Source of the DNA: a virus
Direction: 5' to 3' (one strand)
IMG/VR virus record: IMGVR_UViG_3300027983_000019
Location: 1 to 58,109 of that record
Length of the DNA stretch: 58,109 nucleotides
Below are positions 30,850 to 38,265 of this stretch, one piece after another (positions within the stretch are counted from its first letter, which is position 1; every line of letters starts with the position of its first letter). The notes beneath the pieces were generated by a model that made no database searches, was not told the origin of the DNA, and saw nothing but the letters and a program-made list of their open reading frames with translations. The position numbers and the translations under genes are program-made.

Positions 30850-30938
30850 TTATTTTATTTTAAAAAGGTTATCCAACCATTGTAACACTTAATCCTCGTT
30901 GTTGGTACAACTATATGTATAATATATTAAGTAGACAA
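30850..30938 (-). ncRNA. Candidate short RNA downstream of rnpA
   Basis: TTG (30938-30936), 20 bases, TATAGTTG, then an RNA of about 55 bases (CAACAACGAGGATTAAGTG…) ending in GGTTGGATAACC plus T5. Shares the CAACGAGG.TTAAG start with the RNA at 24045. Confidence 0.4.
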
Positions 30939-31214
30939 GTACTTTTTAAAATTTAATTTATTTGGTATTTTATCACCGATATAAATTAACGCCACTGAGT
31001 TAGTTGGAACAATCCCTTTTAGTTCCTCTCTCATCATCCTCTTTATTCTGTTTCTATCAACCGCTCTCTTAAACTTCTTAGAACTAACGGTAAATAAGTA
31101 ACCAGGTGTACCATCTGTAACAATTTTAATTAATACATTGTCCACCACTTTGTTTTTAGCTTCCACACTGAATAACCTATCAATATCTTTATTCTGTTTT
31201 AAACTATACTTCAT
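30927..31214 (-). CDS. rnpA: RNase P protein component
   Basis: 95 residues, slightly short for RnpA (about 110-120). KFKRAVDRNRIKRMMREELK is the signature RNR helix; upstream YLFTVSSKKFKR matches the central beta strand and the N-terminus SLKQNKDIDRLF matches the family start. Binds RNase P RNA (19792-20058) and tRNA precursors. A phage carrying both subunits is remarkable. Confidence 0.88.
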   Translation of the reverse strand: MKYSLKQNKDIDRLFSVEAKNKVVDNVLIKIVTDGTPGYLFTVSSKKFKRAVDRNRIKRMMREELKGIVPTNSVALIYIGDKIPNKLNFKKYLST

Positions 31215-31244
31215 GGTACAAATGTAAGTTAAATTTATTTAATA

Positions 31245-31275
31245 AACAAAAAAAAACCACCCTAAGGTGGTTTAT
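31245..31275 (-). terminator. Terminator upstream of rnpA
   Basis: AAACCACCTTAGGGTGGTTTTTTTTT on the minus strand, closing the unit that contains the T9SS-domain fragment. Confidence 0.8.
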
Positions 31276-31384
31276 CGGGTAAAATCAAAGGCCTTTTGTC
31301 TACCAAAACTATGTTTCATTTCTCATTGTTGTCAATGCTGTACCCAGACGGTATCACCAAACGAAAGAGGAGTTACACAATATC

Positions 31385-31780
31385 ATTCTTTTAATATCAT
31401 TCTTTTTGTTGAAATTCTATCACCATCAACAATTAATTGATAATAATACTCACCCCTACCAAGACCGTTATAGGTAACAGTTATTTTTGATTCTTGGTCA
31501 TCTAATCTAAAAGCAAAAACTTGATATGTAATATCCTTTATAAGGACTATATATGACACACTGTTCTCAGGTATTAAATACTCAATAATTGTATACCCAT
31601 TTGTTGCTGGGTTTGGGTAATTTTGACCAAGTGTTGGTATTATGGTAACTGTTGAATCCCCAATTAATGTTTCATCAACATGTGTAACTGTATTAACAAA
31701 GGTTTCTAAAATAATTGTGTCAGTCTTTGAACAACCATTAACATCTGTAACGGTTACATGATATTCACCCTTTTTTTATT
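31385..31780 (-). pseudogene. 3' fragment of a type IX secretion substrate (C-terminal sorting domain)
   Basis: About 130 codons open on the minus strand, no start codon. Reads GEYHVTVTDVNGCSKTDTI, a Bacteroidota surface-repeat end, then LGQNYPNPATNGYTIIEYLI, GRGEYYYQLIVDGDRIS and a final TKRMILKE, the T9SS C-terminal sorting domain. The frame begins at TAA-AAA-AAG next to tRNA-Met. Host-derived or phage gene remnant. Confidence 0.75.
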
Positions 31781-31796
31781 GTTAATATATATTTAG

Positions 31797-31872
31797 TAGC
31801 GGGAGCCAGAGTCGAACTGACGAATGTATGGCTTATGAGACCATAGAGGAATACCACACCTTCTACCCCACG
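31797..31872 (-). tRNA. tRNA-Met(CAT), possible initiator
   Basis: 76 bases; anticodon arm ATGGT-CTCATAA-GCCAT, T-arm GTCAGTTCGACTCTGGC. Acceptor CGTGGGG/TCCCGCT leaves a C1-U72 mismatch, a feature of initiator tRNAs, but the anticodon stem lacks the initiator GGG/CCC pairs. Confidence 0.8.
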
Positions 31873-31877
31873 TTTTG

Positions 31878-32017
31878 TGTACTTCTCAGGATTTGAACCT
31901 GAACGTGTGTACCTTAATTTAATCTACCCATAGTGTGTGGGTGGTTTGTAATCGTGTCCACACAACACTCAAACATTTACCATTAAACTAGGTGCGTCTA
32001 CATTCCGCCACAAGTAC
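31878..32017 (-). tRNA. Oversized tRNA-Leu-like (140 bases)
   Basis: Acceptor GTACTTG/GAAGTAC, Leu D-arm TGGCGGAATGTAGACGC, T-arm TTCAGGTTCAAATCCTGA. About 55 extra bases between D-arm and T-arm, including ACCCA-CACACTA-TGGGT. Anticodon not settled; TAA occurs in a loop-like TTTAATG. Confidence 0.55.
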
Positions 32018-32039
32018 TTTAATAAGTATATACTAAACT

Positions 32040-32228
32040 TTATTGTTTGTCAAGCCGTTTCCTGACATCTTCGTTTAATTTATCATTACCTTTAATAATG
32101 TGTCTTGGCTCAAACGGACAATGTCGACACCCGTTGGAACAACATTGACCCTTATAAGCCAAGAACTTTTCTGTGAGTATAATACACCCATCTTCTTTGT
32201 AAAAATTTTCTTCGTTAGACATAAACAT
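32040..32228 (-). CDS. DUF5522-like Cys-rich protein
   Basis: 62 residues: FYKEDGCIILTEKFLAYKGQ then CCSNGCRHCPFEPRH. The CC.NGC.HCP motif is the DUF5522 hallmark. Overlaps the stop of the HNH gene upstream. Confidence 0.75.
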   Translation of the reverse strand: MFMSNEENFYKEDGCIILTEKFLAYKGQCCSNGCRHCPFEPRHIIKGNDKLNEDVRKRLDKQ

Positions 32229-32778
32229 ATGATTTCCAATCCTCGTGGATATTTTTATATTGTGATAAGAACTCCATATAAGTTGGTCTATACGGTTCGT
32301 GTCTTATTGTTTTACCTGTTAGTAATTCATATTCCTTCAGTGACATATTACCCTTTTCAAGGTTACAAGTACCACAACAGGTTGCTAAATTTTCCCACGA
32401 GTTTTTACCACCTTTTGATTTTGGTTTAACGTGGTCAATCGTTAAGTTTTTTTCAGATGAACAATATACACACTTGTACTCATCTCTTCTGTAAATATTA
32501 AATCTTGATAATGTTACTTTTTTATGTGGTACATATACATAATTGTTTAATCTAACAATTGTTGGTCTTTTAAAACCTTTACCATCATCCGTTAATAACG
32601 TTGGACATTCACCGATTAAATTTAAATAATCCTCGTCTCTAATAGAAACCTTAATAGGGCTATCTTCTTCATACGATACAACATCAGCTTTCCCTTTGTA
32701 AGCGAGCCTAAACCCTCTATCAAAGTTCATCACAGTCATTGGTGACGCATCCATATTTAATACTAATATTTTGTTCAT
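32215..32778 (-). CDS. HNH endonuclease
   Basis: 187 residues. CVYCSSEKNLTIDHVKPKSK followed by GGKNSWENLATCCGTCNLEK is a complete HNH/zinc core; N-terminal VLNMDASPMTVMNFDRGFRL is typical of a widely distributed HNH group. Upstream box GACTATTTATAATT. Confidence 0.85.
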   Translation of the reverse strand: MNKILVLNMDASPMTVMNFDRGFRLAYKGKADVVSYEEDSPIKVSIRDEDYLNLIGECPTLLTDDGKGFKRPTIVRLNNYVYVPHKKVTLSRFNIYRRDEYKCVYCSSEKNLTIDHVKPKSKGGKNSWENLATCCGTCNLEKGNMSLKEYELLTGKTIRHEPYRPTYMEFLSQYKNIHEDWKSYVYV

Positions 32779-32822
32779 AACATTTTAATTATAAATAGTC
32801 TAAACTATTAAGTCAAGTGAAG

Positions 32823-32922
32823 TGACCCATAAAGGAATCGAACCTTATATTTGACAGGATAAAACCCATCATTACCGAAGTATGTTATATATCATTTGCA
32901 CAAATGTTTCAATACACGGGTC
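32823..32922 (-). tRNA. tRNA-like element (100 bases, class II-like)
   Basis: Acceptor GACCCGT/ATGGGTC and T-arm TAAGGTTCGATTCCTTT are good; a variable-arm hairpin GGGTTTTATCC is visible. D and anticodon arms are not resolvable. Follows tRNA-Leu(TAG). Confidence 0.45.
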
Positions 32923-32927
32923 AAAAG

Positions 32928-33008
32928 TACCTTCGGTGGGAGTCGAACCCACACGCCATAAGACAATAAATCCTAAATCTATCGTGTCTACCATTCCACC
33001 ACGAAGGC
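32928..33008 (-). tRNA. tRNA-Leu(TAG)
   Basis: 81 bases, normal class II; acceptor GCCTTCG/CGAAGGT, anticodon arm ATAGA-TTTAGGA-TTTAT. Confidence 0.9.
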
Positions 33009-33038
33009 ATTTATTAGTCTTTCCTAATAGTCTTAAAG

Positions 33039-33122
33039 TAGAGGTGATGGGAGTCGAACCCACAAGCCACAAAGGACATTGCCGCTTAAAAACAACGTGT
33101 ATACCAGTTTCACCACACCTCC
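33039..33122 (-). tRNA. tRNA-Leu(TAA)
   Basis: 84 bases, normal class II; acceptor GGAGGTG/CACCTCT, anticodon arm TTGTT-TTTAAGC-GGCAA. Confidence 0.9.
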
Positions 33123-33136
33123 ATGTGTAATTATTG

Positions 33137-33207
33137 TATCCCCAGATGGAATCGAACCACCATCATACTCAAAATCCTGAGTGGTCGTAACTCCACATAT
33201 ACAGGAC
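33137..33207 (-). tRNA. tRNA-Gln-like (TTG, tentative)
   Basis: 71 bases; T-arm GGTGGTTCGATTCCATC clear, acceptor weak (GTCCTGT/TGGGGAT), anticodon region CTCAGGATTTTGAG. Possibly a decaying second tRNA-Gln. Confidence 0.5.
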
Positions 33208-33212
33208 GTTTG

Positions 33213-33287
33213 TGAGGGTAGAGGGAGTCGAACCCCCGGCCTATTGTTTGTAAGACAACCACTCTAAACCAACTGAGCTATACCCCC
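33213..33287 (-). tRNA. tRNA-Val(TAC)
   Basis: 75 bases; acceptor GGGGGTA/TACCCTC, anticodon arm TTGT-CTTACAA-ACAA. Its 5' end overlaps the last codons of the HNH gene at 33278. Confidence 0.9.
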
Positions 33288-34078
33288 TTATATTCGTAAT
33301 GTTTTTTCCATTTTCTAATCGAGTTATCACTAACACCATACTTTTTACCTGTACCAACATAACCTAATGTTTCTATCTCTTCAAGTAGTTGGTTATATGT
33401 TGGTCTAACAACCTTTCGTTTAGATACTTCACTACAACCAACACACCTTAAACTTTTATTGTTTATTTTACAACCACAACTACAAAAATTTTCTTTTTTT
33501 AACCTTTTATTATTTTTACCTGAGAAAGTATCTAAAGTGGTGTCACAGTTGGGACAAACTATTCTAAGATTCTCAATTCTATTGTCGGTATTAATGCCGT
33601 TTATATGGTCTAATATTAAAGACATCTTTTTACCCATCCATTCATCGTTTTGACCACACAACTCACATATTCTCTCTTTAATCCCTTCCTTATATAATCT
33701 TTTTTTTAGTGTTGACGTACCGTATGTACTACCACTAACTAAAATTTCCTCTGTTGGTATTTTTAACCTTTTCCTCGTTATACCATTATTAAAATGTGAT
33801 ATATCTAAATTATATAAATTCATATAATTTTTAATTATTTTATATGATGCTCCAGTGATTGTAATACCCAAATCAATACATAGTTCCCTAATACTTCCAT
33901 AATCTTTAATTTTAGAACTTAACACTTTTTCGTTATATACTCTATGGTTATATTCAATAAAATTATCATTAGCGTATACATAAACTTCATTAACAGGTGT
34001 TTTTAACATACTAGCCACCATAAACGGACCACACTTACTATAGTTTTTTTTAATAATATTTTTTTCATGTTCTCTCAT
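33278..34078 (-). CDS. HNH homing endonuclease in tRNA operon T3
   Basis: 266 residues. ICELCGQNDEWMGKKMSLIL then DHINGINTDNRIENLRIVCP and NCDTTLDTFSGKN form the HNH core with zinc Cys; helix-turn-helix-like ends (IRELCIDLGITITGASYKI and the C-terminal YGVSDNSIRKWKKHYEY) suit DNA recognition. Separates tRNA-Thr(GGT) from tRNA-Val. Confidence 0.8.
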   Translation of the reverse strand: MREHEKNIIKKNYSKCGPFMVASMLKTPVNEVYVYANDNFIEYNHRVYNEKVLSSKIKDYGSIRELCIDLGITITGASYKIIKNYMNLYNLDISHFNNGITRKRLKIPTEEILVSGSTYGTSTLKKRLYKEGIKERICELCGQNDEWMGKKMSLILDHINGINTDNRIENLRIVCPNCDTTLDTFSGKNNKRLKKENFCSCGCKINNKSLRCVGCSEVSKRKVVRPTYNQLLEEIETLGYVGTGKKYGVSDNSIRKWKKHYEYKGV

Positions 34079-34136
34079 AATACTAACCTTTACATATAAA
34101 TACGTGTGGTATTGTAAAAGTTCGATATTTATTTAG

Positions 34137-34209
34137 AGCTAACGATGGGATTCGAACCCACTTCCTCTCAGATACCAACCGAGTGTTCAACCGCATGAAC
34201 TTCGTAAGC
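34137..34209 (-). tRNA. tRNA-Thr(GGT)
   Basis: 73 bases; acceptor GCTTACG/CGTTAGC, anticodon arm CTCGG-TTGGTAT-CTGAG, T-arm GTGGGTTCGAATCCCAT. Confidence 0.88.
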
Positions 34210-34214
34210 GTTTG

Positions 34215-34289
34215 TGGGACCACTCAGAGTTGAGCTGAGGCCTCATGTGTTTCAAACATGTGTACAATAACCACCTATACGATAGTCCC
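34215..34289 (-). tRNA. tRNA-Phe(GAA)
   Basis: 75 bases; acceptor GGGACTA/TGGTCCC, anticodon arm CATGT-TTGAAAC-ACATG. Confidence 0.9.
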
Positions 34290-34300
34290 ATTATTTATTT

Positions 34301-34374
34301 GAGGTGAATGAGAGAATCGAACTCTCGTCATTGGATTACAAAACCAACATAATTACCACTATACTAATTCACCT
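34301..34374 (-). tRNA. tRNA-Thr(TGT)
   Basis: 74 bases; acceptor AGGTGAA/TTCACCT, anticodon loop TTTGTAA in a TTGG/CCAA stem. Confidence 0.88.
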
Positions 34375-34379
34375 TATTG

Positions 34380-34449
34380 TAGCGTACCCGAGGTTCAAAC
34401 TCGGTTAATCATCCTTATGAGAGATAATCCTTTTTCACTAAGTTACGCC
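34380..34449 (-). tRNA. tRNA-Met(CAT)
   Basis: 70 bases; acceptor GGCGTAA/GTACGCT, anticodon loop CTCATAA, T-arm CCGAGTTTGAACCTCGG. Elongator Met or lysidine-type Ile cannot be separated by eye. Confidence 0.8.
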
Positions 34450-34467
34450 ATTACTATTATTTTAAAG

Positions 34468-34552
34468 TTGTCTCGGTAGGGTTCGAACCTACAACGGATT
34501 TCTCTCTCTCCCCGGTCAAAACGGGACGTGTTGCCAATTACACCACGAGACA
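34468..34552 (-). tRNA. tRNA-Gln(TTG)
   Basis: 85 bases; acceptor TGTCTCG/CGAGACA (U1-A72 as in Gln), anticodon arm TCCCG-TTTTGAC-CGGGG, long variable region for a Gln tRNA. First tRNA of operon T3. Confidence 0.85.
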
Positions 34553-34571
34553 ATATTACCAATAAATCAAA

Positions 34572-34801
34572 GAACAAAAAAAAACCCGAACTCAATAATT
34601 TGAATTCGGGTTTGTTTGATTGTATATCTTAAATTGTCATGAGACATTAGACACACCAAACCCGAATACAGTTTGTAACTGTACCATAAAGACTTGCGTC
34701 AGGGTAAATAAAGATATGTTTGTTAATGTTTTCATTTTGTTTTTAATTTTCTTTGTTTATAAATATACTACAAATATAGTAAAAGTTCTCTTATAAGTCA
34801 A
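34572..34801 (-). promoter_or_regulatory. Attenuator T3: promoter, leader ORF, terminator before Gln-Met-Thr-Phe-Thr-Val-Leu tRNAs
   Basis: Minus strand: TTGAC (34801-34797), 18 bases, TATATTTG (34778-34771); leader ORF 34735-34637; terminator arms AACCCGAA / TTCGGGTT with T9. ATTCGGGTTTG at 34667-34657, inside the leader, is complementary over 11 bases to CAAACCCGAAT of the terminator's first arm. Hairpin ACAGT-TACAA-ACTGT lies just upstream of it. Confidence 0.8.
34637..34735 (-). CDS. Leader peptide T3 (32 residues)
   Basis: Begins MKTLTNISLFTLTQVFMVQL. After the initiator Met, 22 of 31 residues are Thr 5, Val 5, Leu 4, Phe 4, Gln 3 or Met 1: the amino acids of the tRNAs in the operon. 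Thr codons cover ACA/ACG and ACC/ACT (both Thr tRNAs); Leu codons cover TTA and CTG (both Leu tRNAs). Confidence 0.75.
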   Translation of the reverse strand: MKTLTNISLFTLTQVFMVQLQTVFGFGVSNVS

Positions 34802-34810
34802 GTATTTTTT

Positions 34811-35878
34811 TTATTTATTTTTAATATACTTGAAATCTTCGTTTTCTTCCAATGATAATAGTGTGTGATATATCAATTTAATCACATTTTTAACATCTTT
34901 TTTATCCACAGTCTCAACCGTAGTGTGCATGTATTTTAATGGTAATGATATCAATTGACAAGCAACACCACCATTAGATGTGTAAAAAGCGTTTGTATCT
35001 GTTCCAGAGTTACCATTATATGTACCCCTTTGGAATTTAATTTCTTTTTCCTTAGCTACACCAATTACTTTCTTATGTAAATTTAGTTGGATGTCTCCAC
35101 CTCTAAAAATAACTGGACCGAGACCTGACTTTGTATCACCAGCTGTTTGTTTGTTCATGTGTGGTGTATGTGTATCATGACATACATCCGTTATAATCGC
35201 AACATTAGGTTTAATTGTTTGAGCTATCATTTTAGCTCCGAATAAACCAATTTCTTCCTGAACTGAATTAACGATGTATAGAGTGTAAGGTAATTTATCA
35301 CCTTTATCTTTTAATTTTTTAGCGACTTGTGCTATCATATACCCACCAATTCTGTTGTCCAACGCTCTTGATATGTATTTTCCTTTTCTTTCTTTGAATT
35401 GTGTATTATATACCATAGGACAACCTACAAATATACCCATACCCTCAACTTCTTCTTTTGATGATGCCTCAACATCGACAAATAGGTTGTCAACACTTGG
35501 TTGTAATTCACTTGAACTCTTTCTTTCGTGTATAGCTAACCAACCAAAGTGACCTTCAACTACACCATTTTCACCAAGTATTTGAACACTCGTTCCAGGT
35601 GCTATTTGATGGTCTGAACCACCATTTCGAACTACCCTAATAAATCCATCACTATCAATGTGGTTAACCGTCCACCCAATCTCATCAGCGTGAGCCTCAA
35701 TAACTACTTTATAGTCTTTTCCTGGGTTAACAACCCCAACAGCTGTTCCATATACATCGGTAAATGTTTCATCAACATAATCCTTTATATAATCCAACCA
35801 AATTTGTTGACCTTCGGTTTCCATCCCCGTAGGTGATTTGGCGTTAAGGTATTTTTCTAAAAACTCTTCTTTTTTCAT
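34811..35878 (-). CDS. M42-family metallo-aminopeptidase
   Basis: 355 residues, full family length. Metal and catalytic residues in order: EAHADEIGW, SRALDNRIGG, SVQEEIGLFGA, TDVCHDTHTP and the C-terminal KYMHTTVE. The family makes large cytosolic aminopeptidases that finish peptide degradation; rare in phages. May recycle amino acids from host protein. Nucleotide style is like its neighbours. Confidence 0.9.
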   Translation of the reverse strand: MKKEEFLEKYLNAKSPTGMETEGQQIWLDYIKDYVDETFTDVYGTAVGVVNPGKDYKVVIEAHADEIGWTVNHIDSDGFIRVVRNGGSDHQIAPGTSVQILGENGVVEGHFGWLAIHERKSSSELQPSVDNLFVDVEASSKEEVEGMGIFVGCPMVYNTQFKERKGKYISRALDNRIGGYMIAQVAKKLKDKGDKLPYTLYIVNSVQEEIGLFGAKMIAQTIKPNVAIITDVCHDTHTPHMNKQTAGDTKSGLGPVIFRGGDIQLNLHKKVIGVAKEKEIKFQRGTYNGNSGTDTNAFYTSNGGVACQLISLPLKYMHTTVETVDKKDVKNVIKLIYHTLLSLEENEDFKYIKNK

Positions 35879-35905
35879 ATTATTTAATTATAAATTTATG
35901 TGTTT

Positions 35906-36334
35906 CTAATTTTTTGATTGGTTTTGTGTTATTATTAATTTGGTAACTATCACCTTTTTTTTTAGGTACCCCTCATCATGTAGTCTATTTATTATTTCAT
36001 CGTAAACTAATTCATTATAATATGAGTAATATTCGTAAAATTCATTTGGGTTATTACCTTTTCTTGGGTTTCGTTGACACCAATGTGGGTTTTCTATTAA
36101 CATATACCCATTTTTAACCAAAAAACTATATATAGACCACCGTAATGGGTTTTTCCCAACAAACTCTGTTAATATATTAGGTTTATCTTTTATTTCTCCT
36201 CGATTCCAATAACAGAATGGAACCCACCGTTCAGTATTAAGAGACTTTAGGAATAATTTTAAATCATCCAAATCAACTGAATTAATTAAAATAGAATAAT
36301 CCAATCTAAGTTTATTTAATTCATTAACTACCAT
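35906..36334 (-). CDS. Hypothetical protein
   Basis: 142 residues; GKNPLRWSIYSFLVKNGYML then IINRLHDEGYLKKKVI suggest a winged-helix-like end. Not recognised. Confidence 0.55.
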   Translation of the reverse strand: MVVNELNKLRLDYSILINSVDLDDLKLFLKSLNTERWVPFCYWNRGEIKDKPNILTEFVGKNPLRWSIYSFLVKNGYMLIENPHWCQRNPRKGNNPNEFYEYYSYYNELVYDEIINRLHDEGYLKKKVIVTKLIITQNQSKN

Positions 36335-36370
36335 TCTTTTTCGTTTATATAATTATGTGTCCGATGTTAA

Positions 36371-37120
36371 TCAACTACCCCACTTATTCCACTCAGGGTC
36401 ATCCATTACTAACTTACCGTTTCTACCCATATGTTCAGGGTATAATTGGAACACGGGGTCAGATTGTGTTAATTCTTTGGTATTTAAATCCATAATGGAT
36501 AATTTACCAATATATGTAGCTCCCGTATCCATATTCCACACATTACTAATGTTCACTGGTCTTCCATGTTTGAATGTACTAATGGTTGGTGTGTGTCCGA
36601 TATAAACTTCTTTAAACATGTCCGTACCCTCTAAATAACCATTTGTTAAATCAGACCAAAAAACTCTGTCCCAAAAATATGTGGTTTTTTCTTGTTTATC
36701 GACTGGTATATCTGTATTAAAACCAGCGTGTAAAAATAATCGATTTTGTTCATCAATGTGGTATAATTCAGTTTCCTCTAGGTATTGAATGTGTTTATCA
36801 ACTAATTCGGGTTTATTGTAATAAGAGAGGTGGGTAGCTTTACCACCTTGGTGGTACCAAGTATCACTATATTCATCCACACCATTTTTTAATGTGTGTC
36901 TGAGAAAATCTAATGTCCATTCATCATGATTACCCCTTATTTTTATTAAGTTTTTAATTTTAATTAATTCCTCAATACATTCAGCCACATCAGGCCAACC
37001 ATCACAAACGTCACCCAAAGATATTAACTTATCATTTTCATAATCAAAGTTAACAGCTTCTAATACTTGTTTTAAAGCCCTATACCCACCATGGATATCC
37101 CCAATCACCAATTCTCTCAT
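36371..37120 (-). CDS. PPP-type protein/nucleotide phosphatase
   Basis: 249 residues. VIGDIHGGY, SLGDVCDGWPD, KIRGNHDEW, LFLHAGFN and YIGHTPT are the metal-site blocks of PPP/ApaH-like phosphatases. Its start overlaps the preceding gene by four bases. Confidence 0.88.
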   Translation of the reverse strand: MRELVIGDIHGGYRALKQVLEAVNFDYENDKLISLGDVCDGWPDVAECIEELIKIKNLIKIRGNHDEWTLDFLRHTLKNGVDEYSDTWYHQGGKATHLSYYNKPELVDKHIQYLEETELYHIDEQNRLFLHAGFNTDIPVDKQEKTTYFWDRVFWSDLTNGYLEGTDMFKEVYIGHTPTISTFKHGRPVNISNVWNMDTGATYIGKLSIMDLNTKELTQSDPVFQLYPEHMGRNGKLVMDDPEWNKWGS

Positions 37121-37339
37121 ATTAATTTTTTATGTAACTCCATCAAAAACCCAATTATGTGTGTGTCGTGGACACCCGAACGAATTTCCTCAAATGTTTT
37201 ACACACTTCAATCGAAGTACCCTTATTAGATGCACTAAACACATTATAAACTAACCCATAATTTATTCCTAAACTCACCGGTAATCGTTTTAACTTGTTC
37301 CCCAAAGGTGTTAGTTAGTTCTTTTCTGAGGTCGGACAT
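37117..37339 (-). CDS. Small protein interrupted by a frameshift
   Basis: From ATG at 37339 (directly coupled, TAATG) the frame reads MSDLRKELTNTFGEQVKTIT and stops after about 32 codons. The +1 frame carries on with SLGINYGLVYNVFSASNKG to 37117. Together they form one plausible 70-residue protein, so there is a frameshift near 37270: mutation, sequence error or programmed. Confidence 0.5.
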
Positions 37340-37476
37340 TAAACTAGGTTTATTATTCCTAAAAGTTTATTATTCCTAAAACAATCCATTTGATGGGTTT
37401 CAATAACCCATGTTAAAACACCCCGACTACACGTTATTGGTAAACTTACATTAGTACTGTCATTTATTGTTATCAT
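37339..37476 (-). CDS. Small hypothetical protein
   Basis: 45 residues (MITINDSTNVSLPITCSRG start), coupled to both neighbours by near-overlapping stop/start codons. Unknown. Confidence 0.5.
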   Translation of the reverse strand: MITINDSTNVSLPITCSRGVLTWVIETHQMDCFRNNKLLGIINLV

Positions 37477-37477
37477 A

Positions 37478-37711
37478 CTATTTAATTTTATTTGGTATAG
37501 TGTTTTTAAGTTTATCAAAATCAGAACACATATCTTCCTCATTCTGATATAGGTAAGATGTTTCAGAATCAACTTCCCCACCTTTTTCCACCACCTCAAT
37601 GGAAGGTAAACCATATGAACTTTTAAAAAAATGGTAACCATTTTTAATTATGTTTTTTGAATCATTCTGTAATGAAGTGTTTTTAAACTTAACTATTGTA
37701 TTTTTCGACAT
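37478..37711 (-). CDS. Hypothetical protein
   Basis: 77 residues; acidic C-terminal half (EVVEKGGEVDSETSYLYQNE). Overlapped at its start by the -1-frame extension of the upstream gene. Confidence 0.6.
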   Translation of the reverse strand: MSKNTIVKFKNTSLQNDSKNIIKNGYHFFKSSYGLPSIEVVEKGGEVDSETSYLYQNEEDMCSDFDKLKNTIPNKIK

Positions 37712-38002
37712 AATCTTGTAACTTTAAATAAATTATTGAAATAACTTGTCTATCACAATTTTTTGTTTCTACCCCATCTATGGAATAGATAATATCATAA
37801 TAATTACATAATTGGTGTGGTATTAAAAGGTATAGGATTTCTTTTTTATGTAAATTACATCACCTTTACTATCAATGGTGTCTGTGTAGTAGAATAAATT
37901 ACTAAAATATATTCTACGACCAACCATATCACACTCCTTTACCATTTCGATGGTTGATTCAGATTCTTGTCTACCTAAAAGGTGATTGTCAAAAACACCC
38001 AT
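37689..38002 (-). CDS. Small protein with possible programmed -1 frameshift
   Basis: Zero frame: 59 residues from ATG at 38002 to TAA at 37823. At 37846-37840 the coding strand has A-AAA-AAG, the classic -1 slippery heptamer. The -1 frame is open to 37689 and reads protein-like (IIYSIDGVETKNCDRQVISI), but has no start of its own. Either programmed frameshifting or an indel in the six-A run. Confidence 0.5.
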
Positions 38003-38187
38003 CAAACTAGTGTTTTAGTTAAGTGGTTATAATCTTTTAGGTATTTTTCATAAGAAGCCTCATCCATCTCTTTTAACCTATTAAATTGAATCCCTATCCT
38101 ACTTTCAGAAATAGTAATTTCACCTTTTTTAATTTGTTTCATCTTAACGGTGATATTCTTCTCAATTTGTCTTATTTGTTTTAACAT
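38002..38187 (-). CDS. Small helical protein
   Basis: 61 residues, Lys-rich helices (LKQIRQIEKNITVKMKQIKK). Stop TGA overlaps the next ATG. Confidence 0.55.
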   Translation of the reverse strand: MLKQIRQIEKNITVKMKQIKKGEITISESRIGIQFNRLKEMDEASYEKYLKDYNHLTKTLV

Positions 38188-38265
38188 ACAACGGGTTTTA
38201 AAAGATTAAACATTTATTTAAACAAATATAAAAAACTTTTCTTAATAAAACAAGTAATTAGAAAT

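Noticed and set aside
30927-31214. RnpA call as a generic basic protein
   Set aside because: The RNR helix with correctly spaced strands makes RnpA much more likely than a random basic protein.
33459-33653. Plus-strand frames inside the HNH genes and other antisense frames at 2674, 8332, 8608, 27148, 42005, 43627
   Set aside because: Lie wholly antisense to well-supported genes, have no promoter-like box and show Leu/Ser/Phe-rich shadow composition.
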